From Calditrichia bacterium (GTDB lineage: Bacteria; Calditrichota; Calditrichia; RBG-13-44-9; J075), in NCBI GenBank assembly GCA_028284905.1, contig JANQQU010000084.1:62001-126000 (forward strand): DNA of 64,000 bases, in the 5' to 3' direction. Every line of letters starts with the position of its first letter. Within the stretch, counting starts at the first letter, position 1. Position numbers and translations under genes: made by a program. This document shows positions 19,601-27,935 of the stretch, piece by piece. A model generated the notes under the pieces. The model did no database searches and was not told the origin of the DNA. It saw only the letters and a program-made list of their open reading frames with translations.

Positions 19601-20127
19601 TCAAATCGGATCTCAATGGCACACCCACCTGGCAAATGCGCGAACTCACCACCCAGCATGGATACAACAGTCAAAATGGCTATGTGCTCAATTTTGGTTT
19701 GGGAAATAGTTTTACTGTTGACTCAATTGTTGTCGAATGGCCCTCCGGTAAAATTCAATCGCTTGTTCAGCAGGCTGGTAATCGTATGATCAGTATTGTG
19801 GAAGATTCCACTGCTGTTGTTGGCCTGATCGGAAATAGCCGTATTCCGGAAGCATATGAGCTGATGCCAAATTATCCGAATCCGTTTAATCCGGAAACGC
19901 AAATTCAGTATGCACTCCCGGAAGCTGCGGAAGTTCGTCTGCGCATTTTTAATGTTTTAGGCCAGGAAGTTAAGGTGTTGGTCGCCACTTATCAGGAAGC
20001 AGGCATTCAGGAAGTTAGCTGGGATGGCCGGAATGATCGCAATGAAATGGTGCCGTCCGGTATTTATTTCTATCGATTGGAAGCGAACGGTTTTGCCCAG
20101 TCCCGAAAAATGATTTTACTACGTTAA
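16618..20127 (+). CDS. Secreted FG-GAP/ASPIC repeat protein with C-terminal sorting domain
   Basis: A 1169-residue protein with a signal peptide (basic start, hydrophobic core about 17-33, cut near LNAQS). It carries two beta-propeller blocks of FG-GAP/VCBS repeats (about 40-400 and 600-970), each blade marked by a calcium-loop motif such as DFNNDGWVDIY or DYDNDGDLDLFV. Each block is followed by an ASPIC/UnbV-like domain (about 395-485 and 975-1065). A fibronectin-III-like domain (about 495-600) separates the halves, so the protein looks internally duplicated. The last about 85 residues (NYPNPFNPETQIQYALPEA, GQEVKVLV, GIYFYRLEA) are a type-A C-terminal sorting domain of type IX secretion. It is probably exported to or through the outer membrane; the ligand is unknown. 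Confidence 0.92.
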   Translation: MRFVIVKDIFKRASVLHYLLPMLLIVGGVLTSQRLNAQSFADSSQMLHPLNNGFEWGTSAADFNNDGWVDIYHEDRLYLNRGKEGFVDILAETGINQGSSIFGAVFGDYNNDGYLDILFEDFGPPSKLYRNDNRLDFTHVNAQTGLNVIGLTQGAAWADYNKDGTLDLYANEDTGDNQLFENNSHSDFTEVTVPSGVVTQGNSYGTSWGDFNNDGFPDIFIATCNSSPFNSIKHLLRNNGDGSFTDINYDAGVADSLASWGITWVDFDNDGYWDIYIGNSVNNPRPGHNKLYHNNRDETFSDRSISADVQGNSNESTYGVAAADFDNDGWIDLYVANSNANHRLYRNNKDGTFTDVAASAGITEDGHRAVAVADYNNDGWMDIFTAGGPDNRLMINEKNGLNNWIKVNLRGTTENYYGVGARIEVYTGDHFQMREIRAGDSFCSQNDLLSAHFGLGTAVLIDSIVVKWQAGVVDVLENVNVNRHITIAEEVGLVNPPMSIFLKSPANQEVVRALSSIELDWTNATADAGEETILPVAYKLHIWGGSLDTIITDINVDNYMIDAALLEDGQTYRWMVEGGDGYSIFASHEINSFTYDRDVFERVAGASIVNDDGYSEGGAWADYNNDGFPDLFVGNIISQDNLLFDSDGDGTFTQVNSGAVVNDGGFSYGGHFIDYDEDGDLDLYVINRGQSGGEANFLYDNIDGNFVKNETNIIAADVGSSWSGAWADYDNDGLVDLFVSNFNEENFLYQNNGSGVFTKITTGDVVTGSNSSLGSAWGDYDGDGDVDLFVATIDPSFTGVSSPNNLLYRNNGDSTFTEITDLAPVMDGGNSVGASWGDYDNDGDLDLFVTNYFGEDNFLYRNDDGVFQRITEGAAVTDGGLSVGSNWGDYDNDGDLDLIVSDDGAENRLYENVGDGLFNKVENMNVVTDVSRSNGINWIDVDMDGDLDLFVTNGDNSPQSNFLYKNELTDVNYHLAIHLVGDASNIGGIGAKVRVKSDLNGTPTWQMRELTTQHGYNSQNGYVLNFGLGNSFTVDSIVVEWPSGKIQSLVQQAGNRMISIVEDSTAVVGLIGNSRIPEAYELMPNYPNPFNPETQIQYALPEAAEVRLRIFNVLGQEVKVLVATYQEAGIQEVSWDGRNDRNEMVPSGIYFYRLEANGFAQSRKMILLR

Positions 20128-20161
20128 TTTGACATTCAAATTTATTCGCATCCTATAAAAT

Positions 20162-20196
20162 AAAAAAGCCCGGAATTTGTAATCCCGGGCTTTTTT
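20162..20196. terminator. Bidirectional terminator between convergent genes
   Basis: AAAAAAGCCCGG (20162-20173) pairs with CCGGGCTTTTTT (20185-20196), loop of 11 nt. A T tract follows the stem on both strands, so it can serve both the FG-GAP gene (plus) and apgM (minus). Confidence 0.88.
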
Positions 20197-20214
20197 ATGG
20201 TTTTAAAAAAATAA

Positions 20215-21423
20215 TTATGCGCCAAACTTTTTCAGGCGGAAGGCATTTGCCAATCCCAGCATAATCAGATGCTTCGTTGCCATGCGGCCGATAGCGCCCT
20301 GGGTGCAGGGGCGTTCCCCAAATTCTTTTACCAGGTCCGGCCGGCTGTGCTGTGCGTGCAACAATACCGGCACCGGGTGCCAGCTATGATTGGAAACCGC
20401 CGCCGGCGTTGAGTGATCGCCGGTAACAATTAAAACTGCCGGATCCAGCTCACGCAATTTCGCCGTCCACTCATCAATTTCTTCGATCACTTTTACCTTC
20501 TTCTTGTAATCGCCGTCTTCGCCGCTGCTATCGGTTTTCTTGAAGTGAATAAAGAAGAAATCATAATCATCATAATTATCTTTGAGCTGCTGCCACATCG
20601 CCTCGTAGGTTTCCGGTCTTTCAGTGATGTCCATCCCTACCAGACGGCCAAGACCACGATACATTGGGTATTGTGCAATCGCTAAGGACTTCAGGCCATA
20701 GCGCTCTTCCATTGTTGGCAGCGGGTCAAATTTCGCAAAGCCACGGGCAAGGAACATATTCGCCGGCTGTTCATCTTTCAATAATGCCTGCACCTGCTCC
20801 ATGAAGGCATTTAAATACTTCACCGTGCGGGCAGAAGCGTCATCCTCACCAACCATTTTCCGGGGAGGAACGCCGGTAACTTGCGGGTCGGTGTCGTTAA
20901 TGTCTCCACCGAGATTATCACCACGAAGCACCAATACGGCCCGGTGTTCGGACTCTGTTTCCAGAAAATACTCGATACCATCCGGCAAGGTGACATTCTC
21001 GCGGATCAACTTACAAAGCCGCAAATTCGTTTCAGTGGGAATCCTCCCGGCCCGGCGATCGGCGACATTACCGTCTCCGTCGATGGTGCAGAAGTTCAGG
21101 CGGGCAGCAACATCCCTGCCGGTGAGGGTAAACTCTACGCCGAGAGCGGAGAGCACACCACGGCCAATCAAAAACTCCAGGGGATCGTAGCCAAACAGGG
21201 CAAGGTGGCCGGGGCCACTGCCCGGGGTAATGCCGGGCGTTACCGGATCTACCATACCGGTGATGCCTTCGCTGGCGTATTTGTCCAGGTTGGGGGTCTT
21301 CGCAGCTTCAAGTTCAGTCAATTCGCTACCATCCATTGGTAAACCGCCGAGGCCGTCCATGACCATAAATACTATTTTGTTGTCATTTCTGGTGATTAAC
21401 TCACTCAATATTTCCGCTTTCAT
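20215..21423 (-). CDS. apgM: Cofactor-independent phosphoglycerate mutase, archaeal (ApgM) type
   Basis: A 402-residue metalloenzyme of the alkaline phosphatase superfamily interconverting 3- and 2-phosphoglycerate. Features of the aPGAM subgroup are the N-terminal metal site MVMDGLGGLP, TPNLDKYASEGITGMVDPV, the phospho-serine region TPGSGPGHLALFGYDP, RLNFCTIDG-GNVADRRAG, and the C-terminal metal ligands FFIHFKKTDSSGEDGD and VTGDHSTPA with NHSWHPVPVL. It is shorter than the GpmI type (about 510). The ATG is preceded by GAGGAAAC (minus strand). It may be the only phosphoglycerate mutase here, but that cannot be judged from this window. Confidence 0.93.
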   Translation of the reverse strand: MKAEILSELITRNDNKIVFMVMDGLGGLPMDGSELTELEAAKTPNLDKYASEGITGMVDPVTPGITPGSGPGHLALFGYDPLEFLIGRGVLSALGVEFTLTGRDVAARLNFCTIDGDGNVADRRAGRIPTETNLRLCKLIRENVTLPDGIEYFLETESEHRAVLVLRGDNLGGDINDTDPQVTGVPPRKMVGEDDASARTVKYLNAFMEQVQALLKDEQPANMFLARGFAKFDPLPTMEERYGLKSLAIAQYPMYRGLGRLVGMDITERPETYEAMWQQLKDNYDDYDFFFIHFKKTDSSGEDGDYKKKVKVIEEIDEWTAKLRELDPAVLIVTGDHSTPAAVSNHSWHPVPVLLHAQHSRPDLVKEFGERPCTQGAIGRMATKHLIMLGLANAFRLKKFGA

Positions 21424-21584
21424 CGTTTCCTCCTCGTAATCTTTGTTGCTCTATTTTGTTTTGATTTAATTCGATTTCAGCGGGCAATATAACTAAAAAG
21501 GCAGTCTTTATAAACTAAAAAAGGAAAGGGGAGTGCCGTCTTTTTGACACTCTAAAGAAAGGAAAAATTGAAGGAGGAAAACCG

Positions 21585-21622
21585 TTGCCCATTTGTATAT
21601 TTGCAAATTTGCAAATGGGCAA
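21585..21622 (-). terminator. Hairpin after the minus-strand hybrid kinase
   Basis: TTGCCCATTTG (21585-21595) pairs with CAAATGGGCAA (21612-21622). It lies 52 bp past the kinase stop on the minus strand and upstream of apgM. No strong T tract follows, so terminator function is uncertain. Confidence 0.4.
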
Positions 21623-21673
21623 AGGGGGGATGAGTGCTACCTCTCTGATCAAAATATTTTTTTATTTTAGCAC

Positions 21674-23893
21674 TTAAACTGAATACCCGTTCTTATGATA
21701 ATGAGTGCTGCTGCCAATTACCCGCAGCATTTCCTGGCGAATCAGCTCCATATTGAACGGTTTCTTGATGACACCATCAATTACTGCGCCGGCATCTTTC
21801 AGGGAATTATCCGTTTGATTCCAGCCGGTGACGATAAAAATCGGGATTGAGGGATTGATCTCGCGCAGATCCCGTGCGAGTTCTACGCCGTTTACCTTCG
21901 GCATGCTCAGGTCAGCAAAGACCACATCGCACTCGTATTTCTGAAATTGCAGCAATGCTTCCCGGGCATTCGATGCCGTTTTAACGTAGCAGCCTTCTTC
22001 TTCGAGCATCTCTGCTAATGTTTCGCGGACAAAACCTTCATCCTCTACCAGCAACACCCGATAATTCAGGGGCTGGTAAAACTTAGGGCGGTTGCCATCC
22101 GTCGTTATCGCCGGTTCCCCGCTGGCTGGCAGCTCAATCATAAAGATGGACCCCTTGTTAACGATCGAATCGACATAGATCGTTCCCTTATGTCGTTGCA
22201 CGATTTCCAACGCAATATTCAAGCCAAGGCCATTCCCCTGATTGCCCTTGGTTGTGTAAAATTTGTCGAAAATCTTGTGGCGAATTTCCGGGGGGATGCC
22301 GATGCCGGTGTCGCTGACAAAAATGAGGACGTTGTTCTCTTTCAATGTGGTTTGAATGGACAACTTGCCGCCGCGTGGCATGGCATCCAGGGCGTTATTG
22401 ATTAAATTCAGAGCAACTTCCCGAAGCGCCTCAGCATTGCCGTGCACCGGTTTTACAGTGCCCAGATTGAGATCGAGCTCGTAATGAATGCCGCGGGATT
22501 GTGCCTCTCCCTCGAAACGGGGACGGGCAATGTCGACAACTTCCTGGACCAATCCGTTAATGTTGATTGCGGCATCTCCCTTCGGTGATTCTTTCCGGGT
22601 GGCATAGTTTTGCAATCGCTGGATATTCGCGGCACCGTCGCTGGCAGCTTTCAGAATTAATTCCAGATCCCGGTAATGCTCGGATTCGCCGAGATGTTTC
22701 TGCAGCAACTGACCTTTCCCAATAATCACACTGAGGATATTGTTCATGTGATGCGCCGTGCTGCTGGCCAGCTCGCCCATCGTTTTCATCCGTTCCAGAT
22801 GTTTCAGATAGTTGTCATATTTATTCGCCTGTTCCAGCAGCGCTTTTTTCTCAATCAGCTGTGTAATCAGATAATGGATGAATTCATAGCGCAAGATTTC
22901 ATCCGGGGCGGGGCGTTCCTTTTCACCATTGAAGAGAATGACCCAGGCACCGAGATATCGATTGTTGACAACAAAAGGGAATACCAGTGCAGCATCTGCA
23001 GGAACATCTTTCAGCGGTGCGCGAAAAACATCGTTCAGGAAATGATGCTGATTGCTCTGCTGCCAGAATACAGTCTCCGGGGAGTCGAACAAATTGAGTG
23101 GAATGGCAGGAAAGCCCGGCTTTAAACGCAGGCTAATATCGGCATATTCCGCTTTTCCATAGGCTTCGTTTAACAACGCCCAGCGTTGATTTTGCGGAGT
23201 GCCGAGAAAAAGTCCCGTATATTCAGTCGTGGGATGTGCCAGCACAGAAAAAAGAAGCTGGTTGAGGACGCTCTTGATGGAATTGCGGGTCTTTCCCCGG
23301 GGCAGGGCGGTGTCAAATACCCGCAGGCCGCCATTGGATTCCTTCACGTAATCGTAAAGATAAACATTCTCAATTGCCTGGCTAACAACGTTGGTTACCG
23401 TAGTCAAAAATTGTTTGTCCTGAAAGCGCAGAAAGTAATTGTCGTCCTTGTTCCAGACAACAACTGCCCCCAAAACTTTGCTGCCAACATTCATTGGGAT
23501 TCCCAACCAGGCATTGGCTGGTAATGCTCCCTTTTCCAAAGAGAGATTATCGCAAAATTGTTCATAATTATTCGTCAATACCGCCTGACGCTTGGACAGC
23601 ACATAGGTATAAAGGGTTTGGCGATCATTAAATTCTTTTACGGGGACCGCCTGGCGGGAGGCGGCATCATAGGTAAACTTAGTCGGCACCTGCTTGTCGT
23701 GCGATAAGATAATCTCGATCTCTTGCTGACTGTAAATTTTGCGTAGCTCTTCGAAAAACACTGTTAAGATGTTTTTAAAATCTTTTACCGCAAAAATCCG
23801 CCGGGTAAAGGCGGCATAGTAATCGAGTAATAAATCTGAGCCTTCGGCTGTATCCATCAATAGATGCAGCGAAGAAAATTTGTAACGGCTCAT
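21674..23893 (-). CDS. Hybrid sensor histidine kinase (GAF-HisKA-HATPase-REC)
   Basis: A 739-residue cytoplasmic kinase. The N-terminal half (about 1-340) contains one or two GAF-like domains (AWLGIPMNVGSKVLGAVVVWNK; ALVFPFVVNNRYLGAWVILF). The HisKA domain carries the H-box ASSTAHHMNNILSV. The HATPase domain shows the N-box EVALNLINNALDAMPRGG, DTGIGIP and GNGLGLNIA. The C-terminal receiver (about 605-730) has the acceptor Asp in CDVVFADLSMPKVNG and KKPF. It is transcribed divergently from the GTPase operon starting at 24584 and could feed it, but no direct evidence links them. Confidence 0.92.
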   Translation of the reverse strand: MSRYKFSSLHLLMDTAEGSDLLLDYYAAFTRRIFAVKDFKNILTVFFEELRKIYSQQEIEIILSHDKQVPTKFTYDAASRQAVPVKEFNDRQTLYTYVLSKRQAVLTNNYEQFCDNLSLEKGALPANAWLGIPMNVGSKVLGAVVVWNKDDNYFLRFQDKQFLTTVTNVVSQAIENVYLYDYVKESNGGLRVFDTALPRGKTRNSIKSVLNQLLFSVLAHPTTEYTGLFLGTPQNQRWALLNEAYGKAEYADISLRLKPGFPAIPLNLFDSPETVFWQQSNQHHFLNDVFRAPLKDVPADAALVFPFVVNNRYLGAWVILFNGEKERPAPDEILRYEFIHYLITQLIEKKALLEQANKYDNYLKHLERMKTMGELASSTAHHMNNILSVIIGKGQLLQKHLGESEHYRDLELILKAASDGAANIQRLQNYATRKESPKGDAAININGLVQEVVDIARPRFEGEAQSRGIHYELDLNLGTVKPVHGNAEALREVALNLINNALDAMPRGGKLSIQTTLKENNVLIFVSDTGIGIPPEIRHKIFDKFYTTKGNQGNGLGLNIALEIVQRHKGTIYVDSIVNKGSIFMIELPASGEPAITTDGNRPKFYQPLNYRVLLVEDEGFVRETLAEMLEEEGCYVKTASNAREALLQFQKYECDVVFADLSMPKVNGVELARDLREINPSIPIFIVTGWNQTDNSLKDAGAVIDGVIKKPFNMELIRQEMLRVIGSSTHYHKNGYSV

Positions 23894-24583
23894 GGGAACG
23901 CTATCTCCCGGCTATGAAAAAATGATCCCACTTGGATTTACCATGAAATTTGGCAAACCAGTATCATCAAGCGGTTAAATTACCATTCTCCCACTCATTG
24001 CCCAATAAATCGGAGATATGACGGTTTAACGCATATAATCAACCGGAAATCAACTCCATTAGATGCTGCTGAAGACGCAAACTCAGGAGGTTAATAATTT
24101 TCTGAGATCCGCGAATTATGGTAATGACTAGCATTACCGGAAGAATAATATTAGCTGTAATTCATATAAAAATCAAGTACTAAATGCCTGTGGAAAAATT
24201 AAAAGACCGGAGTTCACTGTTGGCGCTTGAAGATATTATCGACGGAAAGTGTGCTTACATGAGCAGGGGAATAGTATAAGATGTGAAAATTTCGAATATT
24301 CATACTGTGATGTGCTTCAATAAATATTCATTCGAAAATCGATTAAAATAGATACTTGGATATTGTGTTAATTTCACTGCAGAATCCTCTGCATACACCG
24401 GATAGGTTTTCTGTGTGCCGTATGTCAATTAAAGTTAGATTATCACCTGCTGTCTCTCCGGGAGGACGGAAGAAATGCTATTACAGCCAAATTTCTTCTC
24501 GGGCAGAGGGGGCTAAAAAACATTTCATTTTCTTATAAAATACCATATATTTATACATTATTTCTAATAGGAATGAAGCGGCT
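23894..24583. other. Divergent intergenic region upstream of the GTPase operon
   Basis: About 690 bp between divergently transcribed kinase genes; it must hold both promoters. No gene is supported (a 60-codon frame at 24356-24538 has no features). The only structure noticed is a palindrome at 24120-24138. Confidence 0.55.
24120..24138. promoter_or_regulatory. Operator-like palindrome
   Basis: GGTAATG-ACTAG-CATTACC is a 7-bp dyad with a 5-bp centre, in the divergent region between two kinase genes. Its size fits a dimeric regulator site; no regulator can be named. Confidence 0.3.
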
Positions 24584-25831
24584 ATGAGTTCGAAGTTAAA
24601 TAAGCAGAAGCAAATACTGGCTTTGCTCAACTCCCGGGACGCTTCGGAGACACCTGATGGAGATAATGATGTTGCCGGGGAGCAGCCGGTGCGCCGGGAT
24701 GAGGAACCGGTAGCGACGGACCGGCTGATCAACCAGATTTTCCATTTTCATAAAAGTATTATTCAGAATATTAATGCAGGATTAATAACGATTAGCCCGG
24801 ACGGCGAAATCACTTTCGCCAACAAAATTGCCGGTCACCTGCTCGGATATGAACCGGATGAAATGCCCGGCCGAAATCTGAAATACTTTTTTAAATCCAT
24901 GGAAAATGCGGAACGCTTTTTTCATACAATCGCGCTGCCCGGAAAGAAAATCGACGACTGGGAGTCGATTTTTATACATAAGAGCAAGAAAGAAATCGTT
25001 GTCGAAATTAATGCCTCACGTTTCGAGGATGTAAAAAACAGTTTTCAGGGCGTTGTTTGTTTATTGCGGGATGTTACCGAAGTCGCGCAGTTACGGCAAC
25101 AGGTGGGAAGAATGGAGCGTCTGGCATTTTTAGGAGAGCTGTCCGCTGGTATTGCGCACGAAGTTCGTAATCCGCTGGCAGGTATCAAAGCATCCACGCA
25201 GCTACTGGAAGACCAGGGAGAGAACCGGGAATTACAGGAAGAATTAATTCGCCGCATCGTCCGGGAGGTGGACAAAGCGGACCGGTTGCTCCAGGAGTTC
25301 TTTAAATTTGCTCGCCCCGCCCGGCCCCAGCCGGCTTTTCACGATTTAACTAATTTACTGGAAAATTGCCATTGGCTGGTAAATACCCGATTAAAAAATA
25401 TGCAAATTCAACAGCATCAGGAGATTGCTAAATCACTCCCGAAAATTTATGCGGATGCATCGCAAATCGAACAGGTATTGCTTAACTTGATGCTGAATGC
25501 AATTGATGCCATGGATGCTGGTGGAACCCTGTCAATACGGGCATACAAGAAGCGTATGCTCCCTTTAAAACAAGGGAAAAAGGACTTTGGTATTCTCAAT
25601 CAACCGTTCGATTATGTGATGATCGAAATTAGCGATACCGGTTCGGGGATCGAAGAAAGTGAAATTGAAAAAATATTCAATCCCTTTTATACTACGAAAT
25701 CCGGGGGGCTCGGACTGGGACTTTCGATCTCCAGCAGACTGGTTGAAGAAAATAATGGCAAAATCGATGTGGTAAGTCACAACGATCAAGGTACAACGTT
25801 TATATTGGCTTTACCTGCTTTTCTACGATAG
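24584..25831 (+). CDS. PAS sensor histidine kinase (NtrB-like), first gene of GTPase operon
   Basis: A 415-residue soluble kinase. An N-terminal linker (1-55, polar) leads to a PAS domain (about 60-175; NAGLITISPDGEITFANKIAG, GYEPDEMPGRNL). Next comes HisKA with H-box GELSAGIAHEVRNPLAG (His192) and a HATPase domain with LLNLMLNAIDAMDAGG, ISDTGSGIEESE and GGLGLGLSI. There is no receiver, unlike the other two kinases in the window, which suits a partner in trans: the single-domain receiver gene starts 31 bp downstream. Start ATG at 24584 has only a weak ribosome site. It is the likely input of the operon ending at 30832. Confidence 0.92.
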   Translation: MSSKLNKQKQILALLNSRDASETPDGDNDVAGEQPVRRDEEPVATDRLINQIFHFHKSIIQNINAGLITISPDGEITFANKIAGHLLGYEPDEMPGRNLKYFFKSMENAERFFHTIALPGKKIDDWESIFIHKSKKEIVVEINASRFEDVKNSFQGVVCLLRDVTEVAQLRQQVGRMERLAFLGELSAGIAHEVRNPLAGIKASTQLLEDQGENRELQEELIRRIVREVDKADRLLQEFFKFARPARPQPAFHDLTNLLENCHWLVNTRLKNMQIQQHQEIAKSLPKIYADASQIEQVLLNLMLNAIDAMDAGGTLSIRAYKKRMLPLKQGKKDFGILNQPFDYVMIEISDTGSGIEESEIEKIFNPFYTTKSGGLGLGLSISSRLVEENNGKIDVVSHNDQGTTFILALPAFLR

Positions 25832-25862
25832 TGGAAATCAGGACGTCTAAGAGGAGTGTCTC

Positions 25863-26234
25863 TTGGGATATTTGAAAAGATTGTTGATTGTAGATGACGA
25901 AGAAACGCTGACGTTTAGTTTGTATCAGACATTTATTACCGCACCAATTGAATGTGAAGTAATAACTGCCGAATCCGGCGAAGAGGCCTGGCAGCGGTTT
26001 GAAGAAAAAGCGTTTGATCTTGTTATAACAGACATATCAATGCCGGGAATGGATGGACTGGCACTCTTGAAGTTGATAAAAGGAAAATCATCTGATACTC
26101 AGGTAATCGTGATAACTGCCTACGGATCTCCGGAAAAGAAAGCTGCCGCGTTTAATTTGGGAGCGGATGATTACATCGAAAAACCGTTTGACATCCACGA
26201 TGTCAAAAGCTTGGTCATTAAAATGTTAGAGTAG
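25863..26234 (+). CDS. Single-domain response regulator
   Basis: A 123-residue stand-alone receiver with the acidic pair in LLIVDDEETL, acceptor Asp57 (DLVITDISMPGMDG), Thr in VIVITAYGSPEKK and Lys in YIEKPFD. There is no output domain, so it must act by protein contact (CheY-like). Start is a TTG placed 6 nt after AAGAGGAG (25849-25856); no in-frame ATG fits better. It lies between its presumed kinase and the PATAN/roadblock gene, which begins 3 bp after its stop, indicating tight coupling. Its target may be one of the PATAN or roadblock proteins, an inference from position. Confidence 0.93.
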   Translation: MGYLKRLLIVDDEETLTFSLYQTFITAPIECEVITAESGEEAWQRFEEKAFDLVITDISMPGMDGLALLKLIKGKSSDTQVIVITAYGSPEKKAAAFNLGADDYIEKPFDIHDVKSLVIKMLE

Positions 26235-26237
26235 AGT

Positions 26238-26894
26238 ATGGCGCTGGTTGGAAATTTAAAAGATTTAAAGCTTGCGAATATTATTCAGATCAATTGCATA
26301 GAACGCAATGTGGCGAAAGTAACTGTTCATAGCAATGATTCGGGCGGTGCGATTTTTTTTACGAATGGCGCCATTGTCCATGCTGAATACGGTCCCTTCG
26401 TTGGAGAGCGGGCGGTTCATGAGATGCTGGCACTGAATGATGGAGAGTTTAAGGTGGAGGCTGGTTTGGAATCGCCAACCCAAACGATTACGCTTCCCTG
26501 GAATTCAGTCGTGCTGGAAGGTCTGCGGTTATTGGATGAGAAAAAGGTCGTCAGCACACCGATTCCCCGGCAACTGTTCAGCATGATTTCCGGCCTTAAG
26601 AATGTTCGCAATGTATTTGTACTGAATTACAATGGACAAATCCTCGAAGGTAAAATTGATGATGAGGTCCATCCATTGTCTTTGACATTTGTCTGGTATA
26701 AACTGAAGAAGATGCTCAATCTTTTCTACTCCGATGTTTTCGAACATATCATGTTGCGCTCCAAGGAAGGATATATTTTTGTCTTCGAACACCGGCCCAA
26801 CCTGATCGTGGTTGAAACCAGTTTGCGGGTAATTACGCCGGAGTTTTCAAAAATGGTCAAGAAGATTTTAAAACAAGTAAATTCAATGAAATAG
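26238..26894 (+). CDS. PATAN (DUF4388) plus roadblock-like protein
   Basis: A 218-residue protein. Residues 1-95 match the DUF4388/PATAN pattern: LVGNLKDLKLANIIQI, GGAIFFTNGAIVHAEYG, GERAVHEMLALNDGEFKVE. Residues about 110-215 look like a roadblock/LC7 domain (SGLKNVRNVFVLNYNGQIL, then a helix and strand rich segment). PATAN domains are found in response regulators and in proteins associated with MglA-like GTPases, where they are thought to bind partner proteins. It begins 3 bp after the receiver gene, so receiver and PATAN may form the switch between phosphate and GTPase signalling. Exact function unknown. Confidence 0.75.
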   Translation: MALVGNLKDLKLANIIQINCIERNVAKVTVHSNDSGGAIFFTNGAIVHAEYGPFVGERAVHEMLALNDGEFKVEAGLESPTQTITLPWNSVVLEGLRLLDEKKVVSTPIPRQLFSMISGLKNVRNVFVLNYNGQILEGKIDDEVHPLSLTFVWYKLKKMLNLFYSDVFEHIMLRSKEGYIFVFEHRPNLIVVETSLRVITPEFSKMVKKILKQVNSMK

Positions 26895-26909
26895 GACCAG
26901 GGAGTTGTT

Positions 26910-27935
26910 TTGCTGCTGCCGAATGGGGTTGAAAAGCATAAAAATCTCAGCACCTCGTTTACGAAGTTTGATCAGCTGTTGCAAGATTTGGGGGAGAACC
27001 GGTTTAGCGGTTACATCAAGCTGAATTTTTGGGAATACGAAGGTGTGCTGGTATTGGATACCGGACGAATGATCGAGGCTTATTCCTCGGAAAAAGACGT
27101 CTATCTTACCGGCGAACAGGCAGTATTGAGGATTTTGAAACGGTCACAGGAACAAGAGGGCAGTATCGAAGTGCATGAGTTGCCAAATGAAATTGCCATT
27201 GCATTGGGATATGCATTCCAGTCTTCCGGATACAAGGAGGACGGCTCCCTGGCGAATTATTCGCTCGGACAGGTTTTCGATTTGCTGGAACGGGAATCGG
27301 TCACTGGCTATGTGGATTTTCAGTTTAGCCGGAAAAAAGGCGCTGGCACTGTCTATTACCTGGAAGGAACGCCGGTTGAAGCAGTGATTATGTCCAATAG
27401 CGGTAAAGTAGTTAATGGCGAGCCGGTCATTCAAAAGTTCTCGGAAATCGGGGAATTCTTTCAGCCGGATGTGAAAGTGCATCGGGTGGCGGAACCAGCC
27501 TCAATCGTAGAAGATCAGGCGTTTATTATTCCCTGGCAGCATCAAAGATATATCGAATTCTGGGGAGAAATCTTCGATTATATCAACCAGTTAATGGTTG
27601 AGCAGCTTAAAAGAAACAAGTTCTATCAGGATGTCCGGAAGATTTGTGCAGAAGTGGCCGATCACTATCCATTGCTTCACGTGGAAAATGGAGACGTGGA
27701 AATCAACGAGTCATTTTTTGAGATCAAACGGATTGTTCATCACCGCACTTTTCGGCAGGGAATTGCCATGGTGCTTCATAAAGCATTACAAATGGCGCCT
27801 GCCAGACGTTTCAAGAAACTAAAAATTCAGGAAATCATTGCCGCAGCGGCCAAAATAGCCGAGAAGCATGATATTCCTGTTGAGCAGGTGAACACGGAAA
27901 AACTGATCGTGCAGATATTCAGAGGGCTGATATAA
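26910..27935 (+). CDS. Protein with two PATAN/DUF4388-like modules and a helical tail
   Basis: A 341-residue protein starting at TTG 26910, 5 nt after GGAG (26901-26904). Two related modules can be seen: about 10-95 (LLQDLGENRFSGYIKL, GVLVLDTGRMIEAYS, GEQAVLRIL) and about 115-200 (LGQVFDLLERESVTGYVDF, GTVYYLEGTPVEAVI). A C-terminal domain (about 215-341) is helical and unassigned. The paired modules suggest a scaffold bridging two partners. The stop overlaps the next start (TAATG at 27933-27937), so translation is coupled. No catalytic motif is seen. Confidence 0.65.
   Translation: MLLPNGVEKHKNLSTSFTKFDQLLQDLGENRFSGYIKLNFWEYEGVLVLDTGRMIEAYSSEKDVYLTGEQAVLRILKRSQEQEGSIEVHELPNEIAIALGYAFQSSGYKEDGSLANYSLGQVFDLLERESVTGYVDFQFSRKKGAGTVYYLEGTPVEAVIMSNSGKVVNGEPVIQKFSEIGEFFQPDVKVHRVAEPASIVEDQAFIIPWQHQRYIEFWGEIFDYINQLMVEQLKRNKFYQDVRKICAEVADHYPLLHVENGDVEINESFFEIKRIVHHRTFRQGIAMVLHKALQMAPARRFKKLKIQEIIAAAAKIAEKHDIPVEQVNTEKLIVQIFRGLI

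Noticed and set aside
24356-24538. 60-codon open frame upstream of the GTPase operon
   Set aside because: No ribosome site or homology that I can recognise.
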